64,000 nt of DNA, taken from NCBI RefSeq assembly GCF_026151205.1, contig NC_087082.1, positions 17,205,401 to 17,269,400 of the forward strand, given 5' to 3'. A model generated the notes under the pieces. That model was not told the origin of the DNA, did no database searches, and saw nothing but the letters and a program-made list of their open reading frames with translations. Below are positions 30,571 through 48,576 of this stretch, one piece after another (within the stretch, counting starts at the first letter, position 1; each line of letters begins with the position of its first letter). The position numbers and the translations under genes are program-made. The stretch is from Bolinopsis microptera (lineage: Eukaryota; Ctenophora; Tentaculata; Lobata; Bolinopsidae).

Positions 30571-33500
30571 ATGAATGCCATCTGTGTTTTGAGGAATGAC
30601 AAAGAGTCTTTCGGAAAAATCAAGTTTTCCCAAGAAAAGGACGGGGCTCCTACCACTTTGACTGTAAGTAATGCAAAAGGTTTCTGAGGACTTCTTCAAA
30701 ATTAGAATTCACGAACTGCTGATATTCTTTTAAACCTAAATAAATAAATTTAAACATTTCTGACCCTTTCAGAGAGACCTTTCTAATATCAATATTTTGA
30801 ACAAAACCTGATTACATTTGTAAATCTGATTTGGTTCAAGAACCCTGATTTACTATTTATCCAGGTCGAGCTAGAGAACGGTGCTCTGACTGAAGGCCAT
30901 CATGGATTCCATGTACATCAGTTCGGGGACAATACCAATGGTTGTATTTCTGCTGGACCCCACTTCAACCCCTTCAAGAAAACTCATGGAGGACCAACGG
31001 ATGAGGTAGCATAAGTTCTTTGTTTCTCTTAGATTTGTTGCTGCCGAATGCCTACCGTAATAAAATTTTTTATTCGAATGTTGTTGAAATTGATACTGCT
31101 ATTTGTTATCTGAATACCTTACTTGAAGACATATTTATATTTGACATAATTCCGGTCACGACCTAAATGATTTTGGAACGAAATTATGGGATTTTTTTTG
31201 AAAACCACCGCATTTCGTACCCCAAATTAAATCATGGTATTTGGGGATTTATTTCATTTCTTTATTTTACAAAAATGAAACCCAATAATCGAAAAAATCA
31301 ATAAAATAAAATATGAAATTTGAAATATTACAAGTCAATTTCTTCTTGATCTTCTTGATCTTCTGGTTTTCGACGTTTATAGAATTTTTAAATTCTATGT
31401 TAAAAGCAATTCATGAACTGTAGAATGATTACTCTCTGAAAGTAAACGGATGCAACATGTCTGATGAAGATTTCACTTTGAAGGTGAATTTTACTTACAA
31501 TTCTCTAGGTGAGGCATGTGGGAGATTTGGGTAACGTTGCAGTTGATGGAGCCGGAAAATGCACAACTGGTTAGTTGATAATATAATACTCCCCCATACA
31601 ATAGCTGTAAGTGTCTGCCTAATTCTGATTTGTTACCTTAGTTTCTTAGTACTAACAGTAACATTCAATATTTTCAGTGATCACTGATCCTCAAGTGTCA
31701 CTTTTTGGAGCTAACTCCGTCATCGGTCGAACTATGGTTCTGCATGCTGGAGTTGACGACCTTGGCAAAGGTAATTACTATGTAACACTTTATACAATTC
31801 ATTTATTTATTATAAATATAATTAACAGATTTTACCAAAACCCATAATTGGGCAGAGTGGACCGCTGCCAGTGTCTCTCTTTCCCAAACAAAAGTATATG
31901 ATATTAATTTGAATGACCGTCTGCAAATGCAAAATGATACCGAGAATTAAATCGGACGCTCGCTTTTTCCATTCATTCACGGCTTACGAATTGTGTAAAT
32001 AAGTTTCGATTAATTGATTTTCGATTAATCAATCACACGCTGTACAAATCTATTTTGGTTCCTCTCGGGTCGATACCCAGTATTTCGGGATAATATAAGG
32101 GCGGTAATATAGTTAGCGTCAAATTAGCTGATGTTTATTGAATCGTTATTGCTGAGTACAGCTGCCTTCGGGTAGTTATTTCATATAGTTCTTCTTAATC
32201 TATTACAATTGTAATTGTAAATGAATGGGAAAAGCGAGCAACCGATTTCATTCTCGGTATTATTTTGCATTTGCAGACGGCCATTCAAATTAATATCATT
32301 TAGTACTTTTGTTTGGGAAAGAGACACACTGGCAGCGGTCCACTCTACCCAATTATGGGTTTCGGTCAAATATCATCTCTTTTTGATTAATGTCAGGGTA
32401 ATGGGACTACTGCGGAAATACCTTAGTATTGCTGTATAACTACTACAAAAGTAATCCCGATAACACTCGACCTCTGCCTGATCCAGAGGATGTCGCCATT
32501 TTACCTTCACACAGACATCGAACGCTATAAGAAGATGACGATCAGACCTCGTTAATGTCAGGGTACTTTACAAAGTCGAAATATAAAGTGATAACTTCAT
32601 TAGATAAGGAGGTAATTTCAACGATTTCGAAATTTTTCCTTTGAAAACATTTCCTTGTGTTTAGACAAGAATATCTGTCGATCACTGACTGAATATGCCA
32701 CTTTATACTCATTCAAGTTGGCATTAAATTCATTTATAAATTTACTATTTAACTGTCGTGGGAAAGCAGAATCTAATCGACATCACGAATGAGCAAAATT
32801 CTCACCTTTCGCACGTGCAAACTTCGAGCGGACATTGCGTGCGCATTTAAAATTGAATCACCGTAATTTTTTGCATATTGGTATTTTATATATATAGTTT
32901 GATAAACATTATACAAAGTTTCAAAAAATGTCAATGAGAACTTACATTACAACGGGACTCCAAAGTTGATAAAAATCGTAAAAATAGCAATTTTCAATCA
33001 ATTTGGGCGTGTCCCCACGTGTGCAACTTTTTGATTCTTAACTTTCAAATTAGCCTAATGCACAATATAGACCTATAGAAAGCAGAACTGAGCTCCACAA
33101 CCCAAGGGATGGCCCAACACCAGAGAATACTAAATCACAACAGTAAACTTTACTGTTGGGGGTATAATAGCATAGGGGGTAAATAGTATAGTGAGTATAA
33201 CGGCGGCGGTTGTGCTTGCCAGCACTGTGATCAAGTCTGTCAGTCTGAGCAAATCGTTCTATTGCAAATCCGTAACGACTATTTTCTTGTTTTTGTTGTG
33301 AATTTCTATAAGTACTAACACGGGACAAAAGGAAATCGCGGCATGTACGGAATCGCGATTTTTCCCATTATTTGCGACAAATTTTATGTATAGTTTAATG
33401 TACCGCGAAATGTAATTCGCGATATCGCGATTTTTGGCCAAAATAATCGCGAAATCCTTTTGTCCAGCTGTACCAACAGCACAGCACAGGTAATAAAACC

Positions 33501-33587
33501 ATTTTGACAGGTGGTAATGATGAGTCTCTAAAGACAGGTAATGCTGGAGGACGTGTAGCCTGTGGAATCATCGGGTTCTGCTCCTAA
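30571..33587 (+). CDS. SOD1: Cytosolic Cu/Zn superoxide dismutase
   Basis: Exons 30571-30663, 30865-31005, 31509-31569, 31678-31770 and 33511-33587 join in frame into 154 aa, the same length as human SOD1. It converts superoxide to oxygen and hydrogen peroxide. All metal ligands are visible: [10 protein letters not shown] (two copper His), GPHFNP (bridging His), THGGP and RHVGDLGN (zinc His and Asp, copper His) and [11 protein letters not shown] (last copper His). The disulphide pair (GCISAG and VACGIIG) and the active-site Arg (GGRVACG) are kept. There is no signal peptide, so it is the cytosolic form. All introns are GT-AG. Intron 4 (1.7 kb) contains two mobile elements, a foldback at about 31823-32379 and a hAT-like MITE at 33320-33469. 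Confidence 0.96.
31823..32379. mobile_element. Foldback element in SOD1 intron 4
   Basis: Arms of about 155 bp (31823-31985 and 32215-32379) pair with few mismatches: ACCCATAATTGGGCAGAGTG, CAGTGTCTCTCTTTCCCAAA and GCAAATGCAAAATGATACC on the left have reverse-complement partners on the right. The central about 230 bp are single copy. No ORF. Confidence 0.85.
33320..33469. mobile_element. hAT-like MITE, copy 3 (compact, 150 bp)
   Basis: GGGACAAAAGGAAATCGCGG at the left pairs with CGCGAAATCCTTTTGTCC at the right; flanks GTACTAAC and GTACCAAC (7 of 8). Apart from the nested insertion it matches 7762-8667, and gives the empty site for the element at 7847-8601. It lies 41 bp before the last SOD1 exon. 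Confidence 0.85.
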
Positions 33588-34399
33588 TATCTTACAACTC
33601 TGAAGTAGTGACATTGAGTAACAATGTAACATCACTCTAAAATATGTACATGTTACTGTTACACTTACATGTATTTACTTTAAAATGATGGACAATGTAT
33701 TGACTACATTATAATTTTTCAGTACCAAATGCTCAATAACCAAATATGTATATTTGTTTGATGTTAGAATAACCAGTATAAAAAGATGTTAAGTGTTTGC
33801 GTGACCCTCGTAATTGTTAGTTTCTCAAAATACCGGCGTATTTTGGTTACATTTTGGTTGTGATATTTTGTGAACTTTGATCTGGTATGATTGATGGATT
33901 TGAATTTTTGACAATTAAAAAGCTTAAAATGTTATGTTGATTCCTCAAACGTAAAATACATTTTTATTCTTTTATTTTGAAAGTATAATTTACTTATAAA
34001 CTTGTTTTAAAAAGGGCTGTGTTGTTTAAGGGTGATTTGTGTATATAATATACACTTGAAATATATATGACTGGTTCATAGTAAATGTAGTCTAAAAACG
34101 TCGGTTTTCTTTTTGAGGAAACAGTTAATGATACTTTTTGAAGTTTTGCCTAATTTATTTGCATTTATAATCATTTATATTTTTGTTATACTGGATTGGG
34201 AGCTTTCTTTGACTAGGAATTTATTACAATCAGTAACTACTTCTATCTTCAGTCCAAAAGTAAATTATACAAGCATAACTACCATATACAATTGTTCAGT
34301 CATTTATCGATGAAAATTGGAATCATGTCAATGTTTAAAGATTTCACGTAGTAAAAAAATCAGCTTATCAAAAACGTCCTGAATCATAAATTGTTAGTG
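33588..34399. other. Convergent 3' region of SOD1 and the F-box gene
   Basis: AT-rich, no gene. The plus-strand SOD1 and the minus-strand FBXO31-like exon end towards each other here. Confidence 0.4.
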
Positions 34400-34899
34400 T
34401 TACTCGGAACTTTTATTCCAAGAAAAATGCGATTTTATAACTATCCGATGGTCCAACGGATTTTTACACACAGTTCGGAATTGTACTAAACTTCCCTCTT
34501 TGGTTTCAAACTCAATACAACTCTCGTGATTGCGTTTACCGTCTATATCACACTGCACTGAAACTCCATCGTTATCATTATATTGAATTACAAAAAGTCC
34601 CGTCTTCTTTAACGGCCTCCCCAAGTCAGGATGGGGTCTCCAAGTGGAGCCAACTATTGAGTTATCTTGGAACTTGACATCCAGCAGGCCCCCAAAGGGG
34701 TAATCCTCCCTGACCCACGTGCCGAGCAAGCACCCGTAGTTAGTCAGCACGTGTTTGTAAAACCACTCTGCGTGTTTGTTTGACAAGGCTATGAGGTGCG
34801 GACCGTAGTGGTGGACTGCAAGTGCGCGCCATATTCCGCCTGAGCGGGATATGTTGTTCAGGTAGCGGCACGTACGCAGGAGCTGTACAATATCTTTCT
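34400..34899 (-). CDS. FBXO31-like F-box protein, 3' exon (partial)
   Basis: An acceptor (ctccaccccag) at 34900 opens a frame of 166 codons to a TAA-type stop at 34400. The first part reads as the second half of an F-box (LLRTCRYLNNISRSGGIWRA, then VHHYG), as in substrate receptors of SCF ubiquitin ligases. It continues into the FBXO31-type middle domain: LLGTW, GGLLDVKFQDNSIVG, PHPDLGRP and LFVIQYN align with the family pattern. Vertebrate FBXO31 continues for over 300 residues with a C-terminal substrate-binding domain; here the frame ends soon after, so the protein is short or alternatively spliced. The upstream exon with the start was not found. An ATG is absent in this exon's N-terminal part. 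Confidence 0.6.
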
Positions 34900-36929
34900 C
34901 TGGGGTGGAGAGATGTTATTGTTGGGTGGAAACCTCTCAAAGATGTTGGTTTATGTATATTATATATGGCTGCTTAATACACTGATTGATCAAACAACAT
35001 CGGTGCAGATCAAAGTTCAGCTTAAGAGTAAACAAGCCAGATTAATCATGTTACAATCTAACCTGATAAACATGAGATGATTGCTAGTAGAACTTCTACT
35101 GGCAGATCCAGGAGTGAGCGCACCATTCTCATTGTTAGGTCACTGGTTATTAACTCCCATAGTAACTGGTTAGTAACTGGTTAGTAACTGGTTAGTAAAT
35201 GGTTTGTAATTCTCATAGAGGTGTAACTTTTGGAGTTGTAACTTTTCAGGTTTGTTTGAGTCAAGTGATCGAATAAGAACCATCTTAGTCTAACTGATGG
35301 TTCCAAGGCCATTTAAGTATTATAATATAAAGCAATAATTTAGAAATAATACATAGCAAAAACTCTGAAGTACATGTTTACACAATTACAAACAATACAT
35401 AACATGCATCAGAAAATAGTTGTGAACCGAAATCATCATGACATAGCAAATTAAACGATAGTGGAAACAAAAGTAGAATAGTTTAAACTAATGTAAGTAA
35501 ATTAGGGAACTACTATTAAAAAAACGCGCACTTTTAACTAATTATCGTTGCAAACAGAGATGATCATCAGTAGGTTCCATTAAATCTATATGGGCCCTAA
35601 TGTGCCTCCAAGTGCCTTCTGAGTGTAGTTATACATAATATTTAAACAGTTGTTTTCAATAATGAAGTTCACAAGGATACAACTGATATACTTAGGTCAA
35701 CACTTGCTCTCCACACAACATTCAAAGCAACAATACTGCAGATATAGTTAGGTCGACACTGAGATCAAAGCAAATACAACAAAACGTTTGCCAAATACCA
35801 AACAACTAGTGTGTGTATTATTAGCAGACCAGTCAGCAAACAAATCAGCACTGGCGAGCCAATTAACAATCACTCCGATATGGGAACATTGCAATTATAC
35901 CTGCTAGCAGCACAATAACTATCAACTGATAAGAACTCAGCACTCGGCAGGGGTGTTGTTATCAGAATATCAGATTCCTACTCAACAGACAGCTATGTAG
36001 ACAGCCACCACAGCTACAGGATAGGGCGTGTGATGTGATACAATATACTACCACCCGTGATACAATACCAGCACACAGCCAGCAACAGGAAGCTTCAGTT
36101 TAATAATATATTCAACCGTGGGTATATTTTATAATAAAGCTGGACCAAGCTACCGCACAAATTTTAATAAAACTAAATCAAAAGAGCTGAGAGTGGCTAG
36201 AGTATGTAAGACTCTCAATTGGAGAACAGGTTTGTTGAAACCTGTCAACGCCACTGCTTCATGGGAGAGAGCTAGCTCACTGTACACAGGAGATTATACT
36301 GGTCATACGCCGTTAATTAGACTGCTAATTAATGATTGTTTAATTGCGAAATCATCGGTTGCCTTGAGTGGCTTGCAGCCGACTGTATGTAAAGGAGATT
36401 TTATGCGCATATTAATTAATGTATGAAGTGGTATGTTTAATTATATAGTTCATACTTCCACTCTATTCTGGTATTAAGCGGGATTTAGCGGGATTGTCAT
36501 ATCTGAGCACAAGTAGCAGTCTATACTTAACAAGATATGTAAGGCTTTGAAATACAGATGCCACATGGTTAGTGGTTACATGCATTATGACAGGTATAGC
36601 TGTAGTACAATGTATATGATAGTTTTAATGTAGAGAACTTTCCCCCTTGCCAGGCTATATATAACAAGTAGCTATACTAAAACAAGTGACTAATTGTCAC
36701 TTGATCATAAGAAATTAAACTTAATTTTAACAGAAACTTAAAACGCACTGATATTGAATAATGGAATTGAAAATAATTTATTTTGTAACATTCATACTAT
36801 AATAAATCCTGCTGAAAGTAAGTTATTTCCTCTAGCAGCTGGTATTTTGATTATAATGAATCAAATATTATGCAAACCTATTAATTCTAATTAAATCTAA
36901 ATATTATTTGCTTTTAGCAAAATCTCAAC
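34900..36929. other. Intergenic; short tandem repeats only
   Basis: An 11-bp unit TAGTAACTGGT is repeated about four times at 35158-35200. A 102-codon frame at 36118-36426 has no recognisable features. The 5' exons of the F-box gene should lie here or further away but could not be identified. Confidence 0.4.
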
Positions 36930-37447
36930 ATGTCTGGAGCAGCCCTTGTCAAGAACGTTGTACACTTCCTAAAACCCATAAGAGAGATAGTCGTCATGGC
37001 TCCTATCGTTTATTACGGTCTGTCTAAAGTCCAGGTCGTTCCTCCAAAGAGTAAGTTTACTGAAATTTATTCCTTATAATAAGAAACTTTTATTAAAACT
37101 CCCTAATTATGAAACTTTGATTAACGACAATTGAAAAAACTGGGTCACAATTGAAAAACTGGGACAGATAGTTTAAGTGTATTGCTGTGTCACACAGCAA
37201 AACGCTTGAACATTCTATCATTGATTTAACTTAAACGGGAAAAGAGCAACACATTCAGTTGAAGAAAAGAGAACAATATACATTACACTTTGAGTTGATC
37301 CCATGAAGTGCTGTAATAGTGTAATTGTATGAACTAATTATATCAATTTCAGAGTAAAAGATGAAGTTTAAACCTTGGTCTCTCTCTTCTCTTCTAGGCG
37401 ACTTTGGATTCTTTGGTGATCTAATCGTACTTCTGGACTCAGCTTAA
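36930..37447 (+). CDS. Small two-exon protein, resembles the N-terminus of ATP synthase subunit g
   Basis: Exons 36930-37050 and 37398-37447 (phase 1) give 56 aa. A strong acceptor (tgcttttag) lies 13 nt before the ATG. The segment YYGLSKVQVVPPK resembles the conserved YYAKVELVPP of mitochondrial ATP synthase subunit g, and the preceding hydrophobic stretch would fit an inner-membrane protein. Subunit g is normally about 100 aa with a C-terminal membrane helix; here a 16-residue exon ending FGDLIVLLDSA replaces it. Either a divergent short form, an alternative last exon, or an unrelated small protein. Confidence 0.45.
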
Positions 37448-38037
37448 ATAGTTTCTAATGCATTATTAATTTATTATGTCACGTAGTGTTCACTCATAGA
37501 CTTTAGTTCGTTGCTTGTGAGGATGTTTTGGCTTCATTTTCGGAGATGAGTTTGGTTTATATAATTGTGTATAGTTAAAGGTACTACTTTGAATAAAACT
37601 TTGTGGTAACAACCGTCGTTTTATTCATAGAGAACTTGTCAAAACAAATTCAATATGCTACAGATTTCATGAAAAAATTCGTTTTTTGGACGGACCAAAT
37701 TGTGAAGTTCAGTCAAACTTGTGTGCTTTCATAATTATAAGAACTGACGGGTAAATTACTCCAATTATGATATCCGTCGCATGAATTGATATCCTTTCGC
37801 TGTTAAAATAAAGTCATATTCGATAATTTAATTACATCTGATAAGAATTTCAAATATTCTATAACCCTGTGTGAAAGTTACAATCAATTCAAAATTGAGA
37901 TGACAGCAACTAAAATTATAAAAAAAATAATTTATACGATTAGAAGACTGTTGACGCATATAATTATAAACAAAGTTTAAAGTTAAATTGTGTGATGTTA
38001 CAAGTTTATTACTAGTTCATGATTTAGGACGGTGTTT
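37448..38037. other. Intergenic; possible poly(A) signal
   Basis: An AATAAA at about 37591 (ttgAATAAAactt) could end the 36930 gene. Otherwise nothing seen. Confidence 0.45.
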
Positions 38038-38200
38038 GGTCCCGCCCTCGTGTCCATGTAAATGTTAGTCATGTCATTCGCCCTCGTGTCCACCCTTTTA
38101 AGAATGTTCCGCTGTTGTGCCTACCCGGTAGTCAGACTACCGCTCTCGTGTCCCTCCGCTCTTGTGTCCACCTTGTTTTGGAAAGTTCCGCCCTAGTGTC
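38038..38200. repeat. Irregular cluster of a CCGCCCTCGTGTCC motif
   Basis: Six variants at about 38042, 38076, 38108, 38140, 38156 and 38187 (CGCCCTCGTGTCC, CCGCTCTCGTGTCC, CCGCTCTTGTGTCC and others), irregularly spaced in otherwise AT-rich DNA; two are joined by CGGTAGTCAGACTACCG, a small palindrome. Confidence 0.7.
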
Positions 38201-39171
38201 CTCTATTCCCTGTAATCTGATTAAAGTATTTATCCCCATATTATAACATATATTTATCAGTCCCTCCTCAGCCTCTCCTTATCTTGTAGTTTTACTGTTA
38301 AGTTCTAGGTTATTACGAGTTTTAACTTACAATCTACACCTAAATACACGTTTTAAGCATCTTAATTCCTTGAATATATTGATGTACCGTGTGTGGTATC
38401 TTGTCATATCTTGATTTATTAATAAGTACTTTATTTGGAATCTTGCGATCGACATGACAGTTTAGAAGCTACTTGCCAATAAATATTTTTCGAAAGTTTT
38501 TGTATAATGTCTTTGCAGTAGATCACACGTAGTCAGTAATTCACCCAGTATGTACAGCCCATGATTTAACATAAACTGTAACAACTGAAGTTAACCGTTA
38601 GTAAACTAAGTATTCAAAGTATTTGAGTACTTAACCTTAGGAGTGAGTAGGTATCCCTCCTTTAATTCCTCTCAAATTACTATGAGCGGAAATGTAATCA
38701 AACTTCTTTAGCTTGAATATTGAATTGTGTTTCCAGAATGTAAACTCTGACCCAGTAAATGTCCTAAATTCGATTTACATGGCTTGTTCAGAATGCTGTT
38801 TAAAAAACGAGTAAGTTCTCCCTCTGCCTTTTGTTGTTTTGTGTCCTTAGCTAGGCTGGTGAATCTTAACTTATAATTGATGCCTGAATAGTGAATGCTG
38901 GCTTGAAAAAATTCAGTAGTCTCTCGAGCATTTTATAATGCAAATTATCAATAAAAGTTTGTTATCTTGTCAACACATAAAATCAATATACTAAATTAAA
39001 AAAACAAAAATTGCCGATTTAGAAACCGATCAAACCCTCAACTAAATTAAAAAGTAAAATCCAAATCACATATTATAACACACAAATTATCAAAATCTCC
39101 GGGCCTTAACCAGTAACTGTTCAGCAAGTAAAACACGTAGCATAGAGCTGTAGTAGCAGCAACACCCCGCC
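38201..39171. other. Upstream region of the MFS carrier; nothing recognised
   Basis: AT-rich, no supported gene or repeat. Confidence 0.4.
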
Positions 39172-45905
<6,734 letters not shown>

Positions 45906-46600
45906 TTCTAAGAGCTGTTTTTAATTTAAAAGGCTACCCTTTTATAGCTAGGCTATTGATGATGTGTGGCACTGTGATGTGCGGTACTGAGTCGCTGATG
46001 TAGAGAGTGGAGGAGAATGTATTATTTAGAGTTCAGACAGAATATGTTAATAAGTACTGGGTGATATTATAAAGAATGAGTGGTTTTTAATTTTTGTTAT
46101 TTGCATGTTTTTTCTGCTTTTATGCTATAAAGGTTTCTGTTGAGAGTATTATTAATTATGCCGTTTACGTTTGCGTGTGATTCCTGAAATTTTCCTGATT
46201 TTACTACTGCTATAACTTATGATAAAGAGATGACTGTTATTTATGAGACTTATTAGGTATTTAAAACTAACTAGACTGCATTAAACCATTTTTATTACTG
46301 CTAGCATGCTAACCTGCATGTATTCTGTAAACTGGCAGGTCGTAACACGATTTGATTTTTAAAGAGACATTTAGTTTTATTGAACAATTTTTATTAAAAA
46401 CGAATTTTATCTGATAAATCGAATTTATTTGTAGTACTAAAAATTAATTTGATCATACCGAAAATCACTCATGTCTCATTTATTTTACATGTCTTAATCC
46501 TGAACACTAAATTTCTAGATCCAGTCTTTATAGCTTATTTGTCTGTGCTTCAACAATAAAATTCGCATTCCATAATAATTAATAGACGTGTATCCTAGGT
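45906..46600. other. AT-rich spacer between MFS carrier and DHDDS
   Basis: No gene seen. An acceptor-like tatcctag ends 2 nt before the DHDDS start. Confidence 0.4.
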
Positions 46601-47608
46601 ATGACTGATGATTGGTTTGAAAGGGTTCAATATTCCTGGTTTCAAAAATTCATCATAAACTGTGTCTGCAGTGGAAGTCTCCCTAAACATGTTGCTTTTA
46701 TCATGGACGGGAACAGAAGATTCGCGCAAGTTAAAGATATCACTCGATCTGAATCGTATGCTATGGGATTCGATAAGATCGGAGAAATATTAGATTATTG
46801 TGAAACTTTCAGCATCAGGTATGTTTCAGTGTATGCTTTCAGCAATGAGAACTTCAAAAGATCAGAAGAGGAGAAAGCAGAGCTGTTTTCGTTAATGTCA
46901 GATAAAATGAACTATTTGCTCAGCAAAATAGACAAACTCCACGAAAAAGGGATCAGAATAAACGTGTTGGGAGACATAACACTTTTCCCAGCCCACATAA
47001 CCAAAACAATGGCCCAACTAGAACTAGAAACACTGAACAACTCCGAGTTCTGCCTGAGTTTGTGTCTGGCGTACACGTCACGTGACGAGATCACCACCTC
47101 AGTGAACTGCATGGCTCAAGGTGTGGCCCAGGGTAAACTCCGGGTAACAGATATAAACGAGACTTTACTAAACTCCTGTTTGTACAGTGAGGATCTGCCC
47201 CCGGTTGATATGTTGCTGAGAACGTCAGGGGAGGTGCGGTTATCTGATTACATGATGTGGCAAGCTAACTTTGCTGCCCTGCAGTTTGTCAAGGTGCTCT
47301 GGCCTGACTTTGGCTTCTGGCACCTAATTGGTTCCTTGCTAGACTACCAGAGACAGGAACCGTTATTAACAGAACACAGAGAAACATACAAACCCTTCTT
47401 AGAGAAGATGACAAAGTCAGAGCTAGCGGCAGTTGCTCACGCAGAACACTGCAGCCTCAAGTCACACGAGGAATGCCACTTTAATGAGGCGGTCACAGAG
47501 GCGTATGTAGAGTCTCACCTGAGGAGGACTGAGCAGTTTGTGAGTGAGTTGAAGGGTGAGAGGAGGGTGCTGTTGGAACAGTGTGCTCAGCTTACTGTTG
47601 AAGGGTGA
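46601..47608 (+). CDS. DHDDS: Dehydrodolichyl diphosphate synthase catalytic subunit (cis-prenyltransferase)
   Basis: Single exon, 335 aa (human protein 333). It elongates farnesyl diphosphate with isopentenyl units in cis to the dolichol precursor, at the ER, normally with the NUS1 (NgBR) subunit. Diagnostic motifs: HVAFIMDGNRRFA (catalytic Asp and phosphate-binding Arg), YAFSNENFKRS, CLAYTSRDEI and RTSGEVRLSDYMMWQ. An amphipathic N-terminal helix (WFERVQYSWFQKFIINCV) matches the membrane-contacting helix of the animal enzyme, and a long basic C-terminal helix follows. No introns in the coding part, which is unusual for this gene in animals and could mean retroposition or intron loss. The last about 17 codons are also the first unit of a minisatellite; the ancestral end is probably at 47994. 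Confidence 0.95.
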   Translation: MTDDWFERVQYSWFQKFIINCVCSGSLPKHVAFIMDGNRRFAQVKDITRSESYAMGFDKIGEILDYCETFSIRYVSVYAFSNENFKRSEEEKAELFSLMSDKMNYLLSKIDKLHEKGIRINVLGDITLFPAHITKTMAQLELETLNNSEFCLSLCLAYTSRDEITTSVNCMAQGVAQGKLRVTDINETLLNSCLYSEDLPPVDMLLRTSGEVRLSDYMMWQANFAALQFVKVLWPDFGFWHLIGSLLDYQRQEPLLTEHRETYKPFLEKMTKSELAAVAHAEHCSLKSHEECHFNEAVTEAYVESHLRRTEQFVSELKGERRVLLEQCAQLTVEG

Positions 47609-47994
47609 GAGGAGGGTGCTGTTGGAACAGTGTGCTCAGCTTACTGTTGAAGGGTGAGAGGAGGGTGCTGTTGGAACAGTGTGCTCAGCTTACTGTTGCT
47701 GGGGCTTGAAGGGTGGGAGGAGGGTGTTGTTGGAACAGTGTGCTCAGCTTACTGTGGCTGGGGCTTGAAGGGTGAGAGGAGGGTGTTGTTGGAACAGTGT
47801 GCTCAGCTTACTGTTGCTGGGGCTTGAAGGGTGAGAGGAGGGTGCTGTTGGAACAGTGTGCTCAGCTTACTGTGGCTGGGGCTTGAAGGGTGAGAGGAGG
47901 GTGCTGTTGGAACAGTGTGCTCAGCTTACTGTTGAAGGGTGAGAGGAGGGTGTTGTTGGAACAGTGTGCTCAGCTTACTGTGGCTGGGGCTTAG
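47545..47994 (+). repeat. DHDDS: 49/61-bp minisatellite made from the DHDDS 3' coding end
   Basis: Eight units of GGTGAGAGGAGGGTGCTGTT...CTCAGCTTACTGT, in a 49-bp form and a 61-bp form with GGCTGGGGCTTGAA added. The first unit is the current C-terminal coding sequence (ERRVLLEQCAQLTVEG then TGA). The last unit reads in the same frame to LTVAGA then TAG at 47992-47994. Unit lengths are not multiples of three, so only the first unit is in frame. Confidence 0.9.
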
Positions 47995-48576
47995 TGTTTT
48001 GTCATTACTTGTGTTTTATTGTTTGTTAGTTTCGTCAGATGGTTTAGTTCTGATCGCACATTTACATTTTATGGGTATATTTTTGTAGAGTAACTGATTT
48101 TATCATAATATCTTGACTGGGAAAGAAAAAACAGTAATTGTTGTTGTCAATTTATTTAACTGTACATTTATTTCGAACGGTAATTTAAGTAATCAATGAT
48201 TTAACAATTACTACATCGTGGCTCCGTTTACAAATTATTGAGAAGTCAATGAGATTTCGTATTTTTTTAGCTACCCTGTAGCCGGGTAGTTGACAAGTGT
48301 AAAGTGGGAATTCTCTAATAATTGTTGATCAATGTAATTAAATTGCGTTTCTCTGTGTTTACATTTTATCAGCGTTTAAATACTTATGATCACTACTTAA
48401 AATTACCTTTTTGTGTGATCGATATTATAATAAAAAAAAGACATGAATCTTCTTTAAATGTTCCCAATAACCTAATGCCTTTTACTTTCAAAACCCTAAC
48501 CACGTGAACTAAATTTCTAACCACCATCCCCCAGGCCTGAAACCTCTCGGTAGACTGGCAAGGATTTCAGCACTGC
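47995..48576. other. Intergenic; nothing recognised
   Basis: AT-rich spacer. Acceptor-like ggatttcag ends at 48570, 6 nt before the next ATG. Confidence 0.4.

Noticed and set aside
36118-36426. 102-codon frame upstream of the small 36930 gene
   Set aside because: No domain, no splice context, no homologous-looking feature; likely chance.
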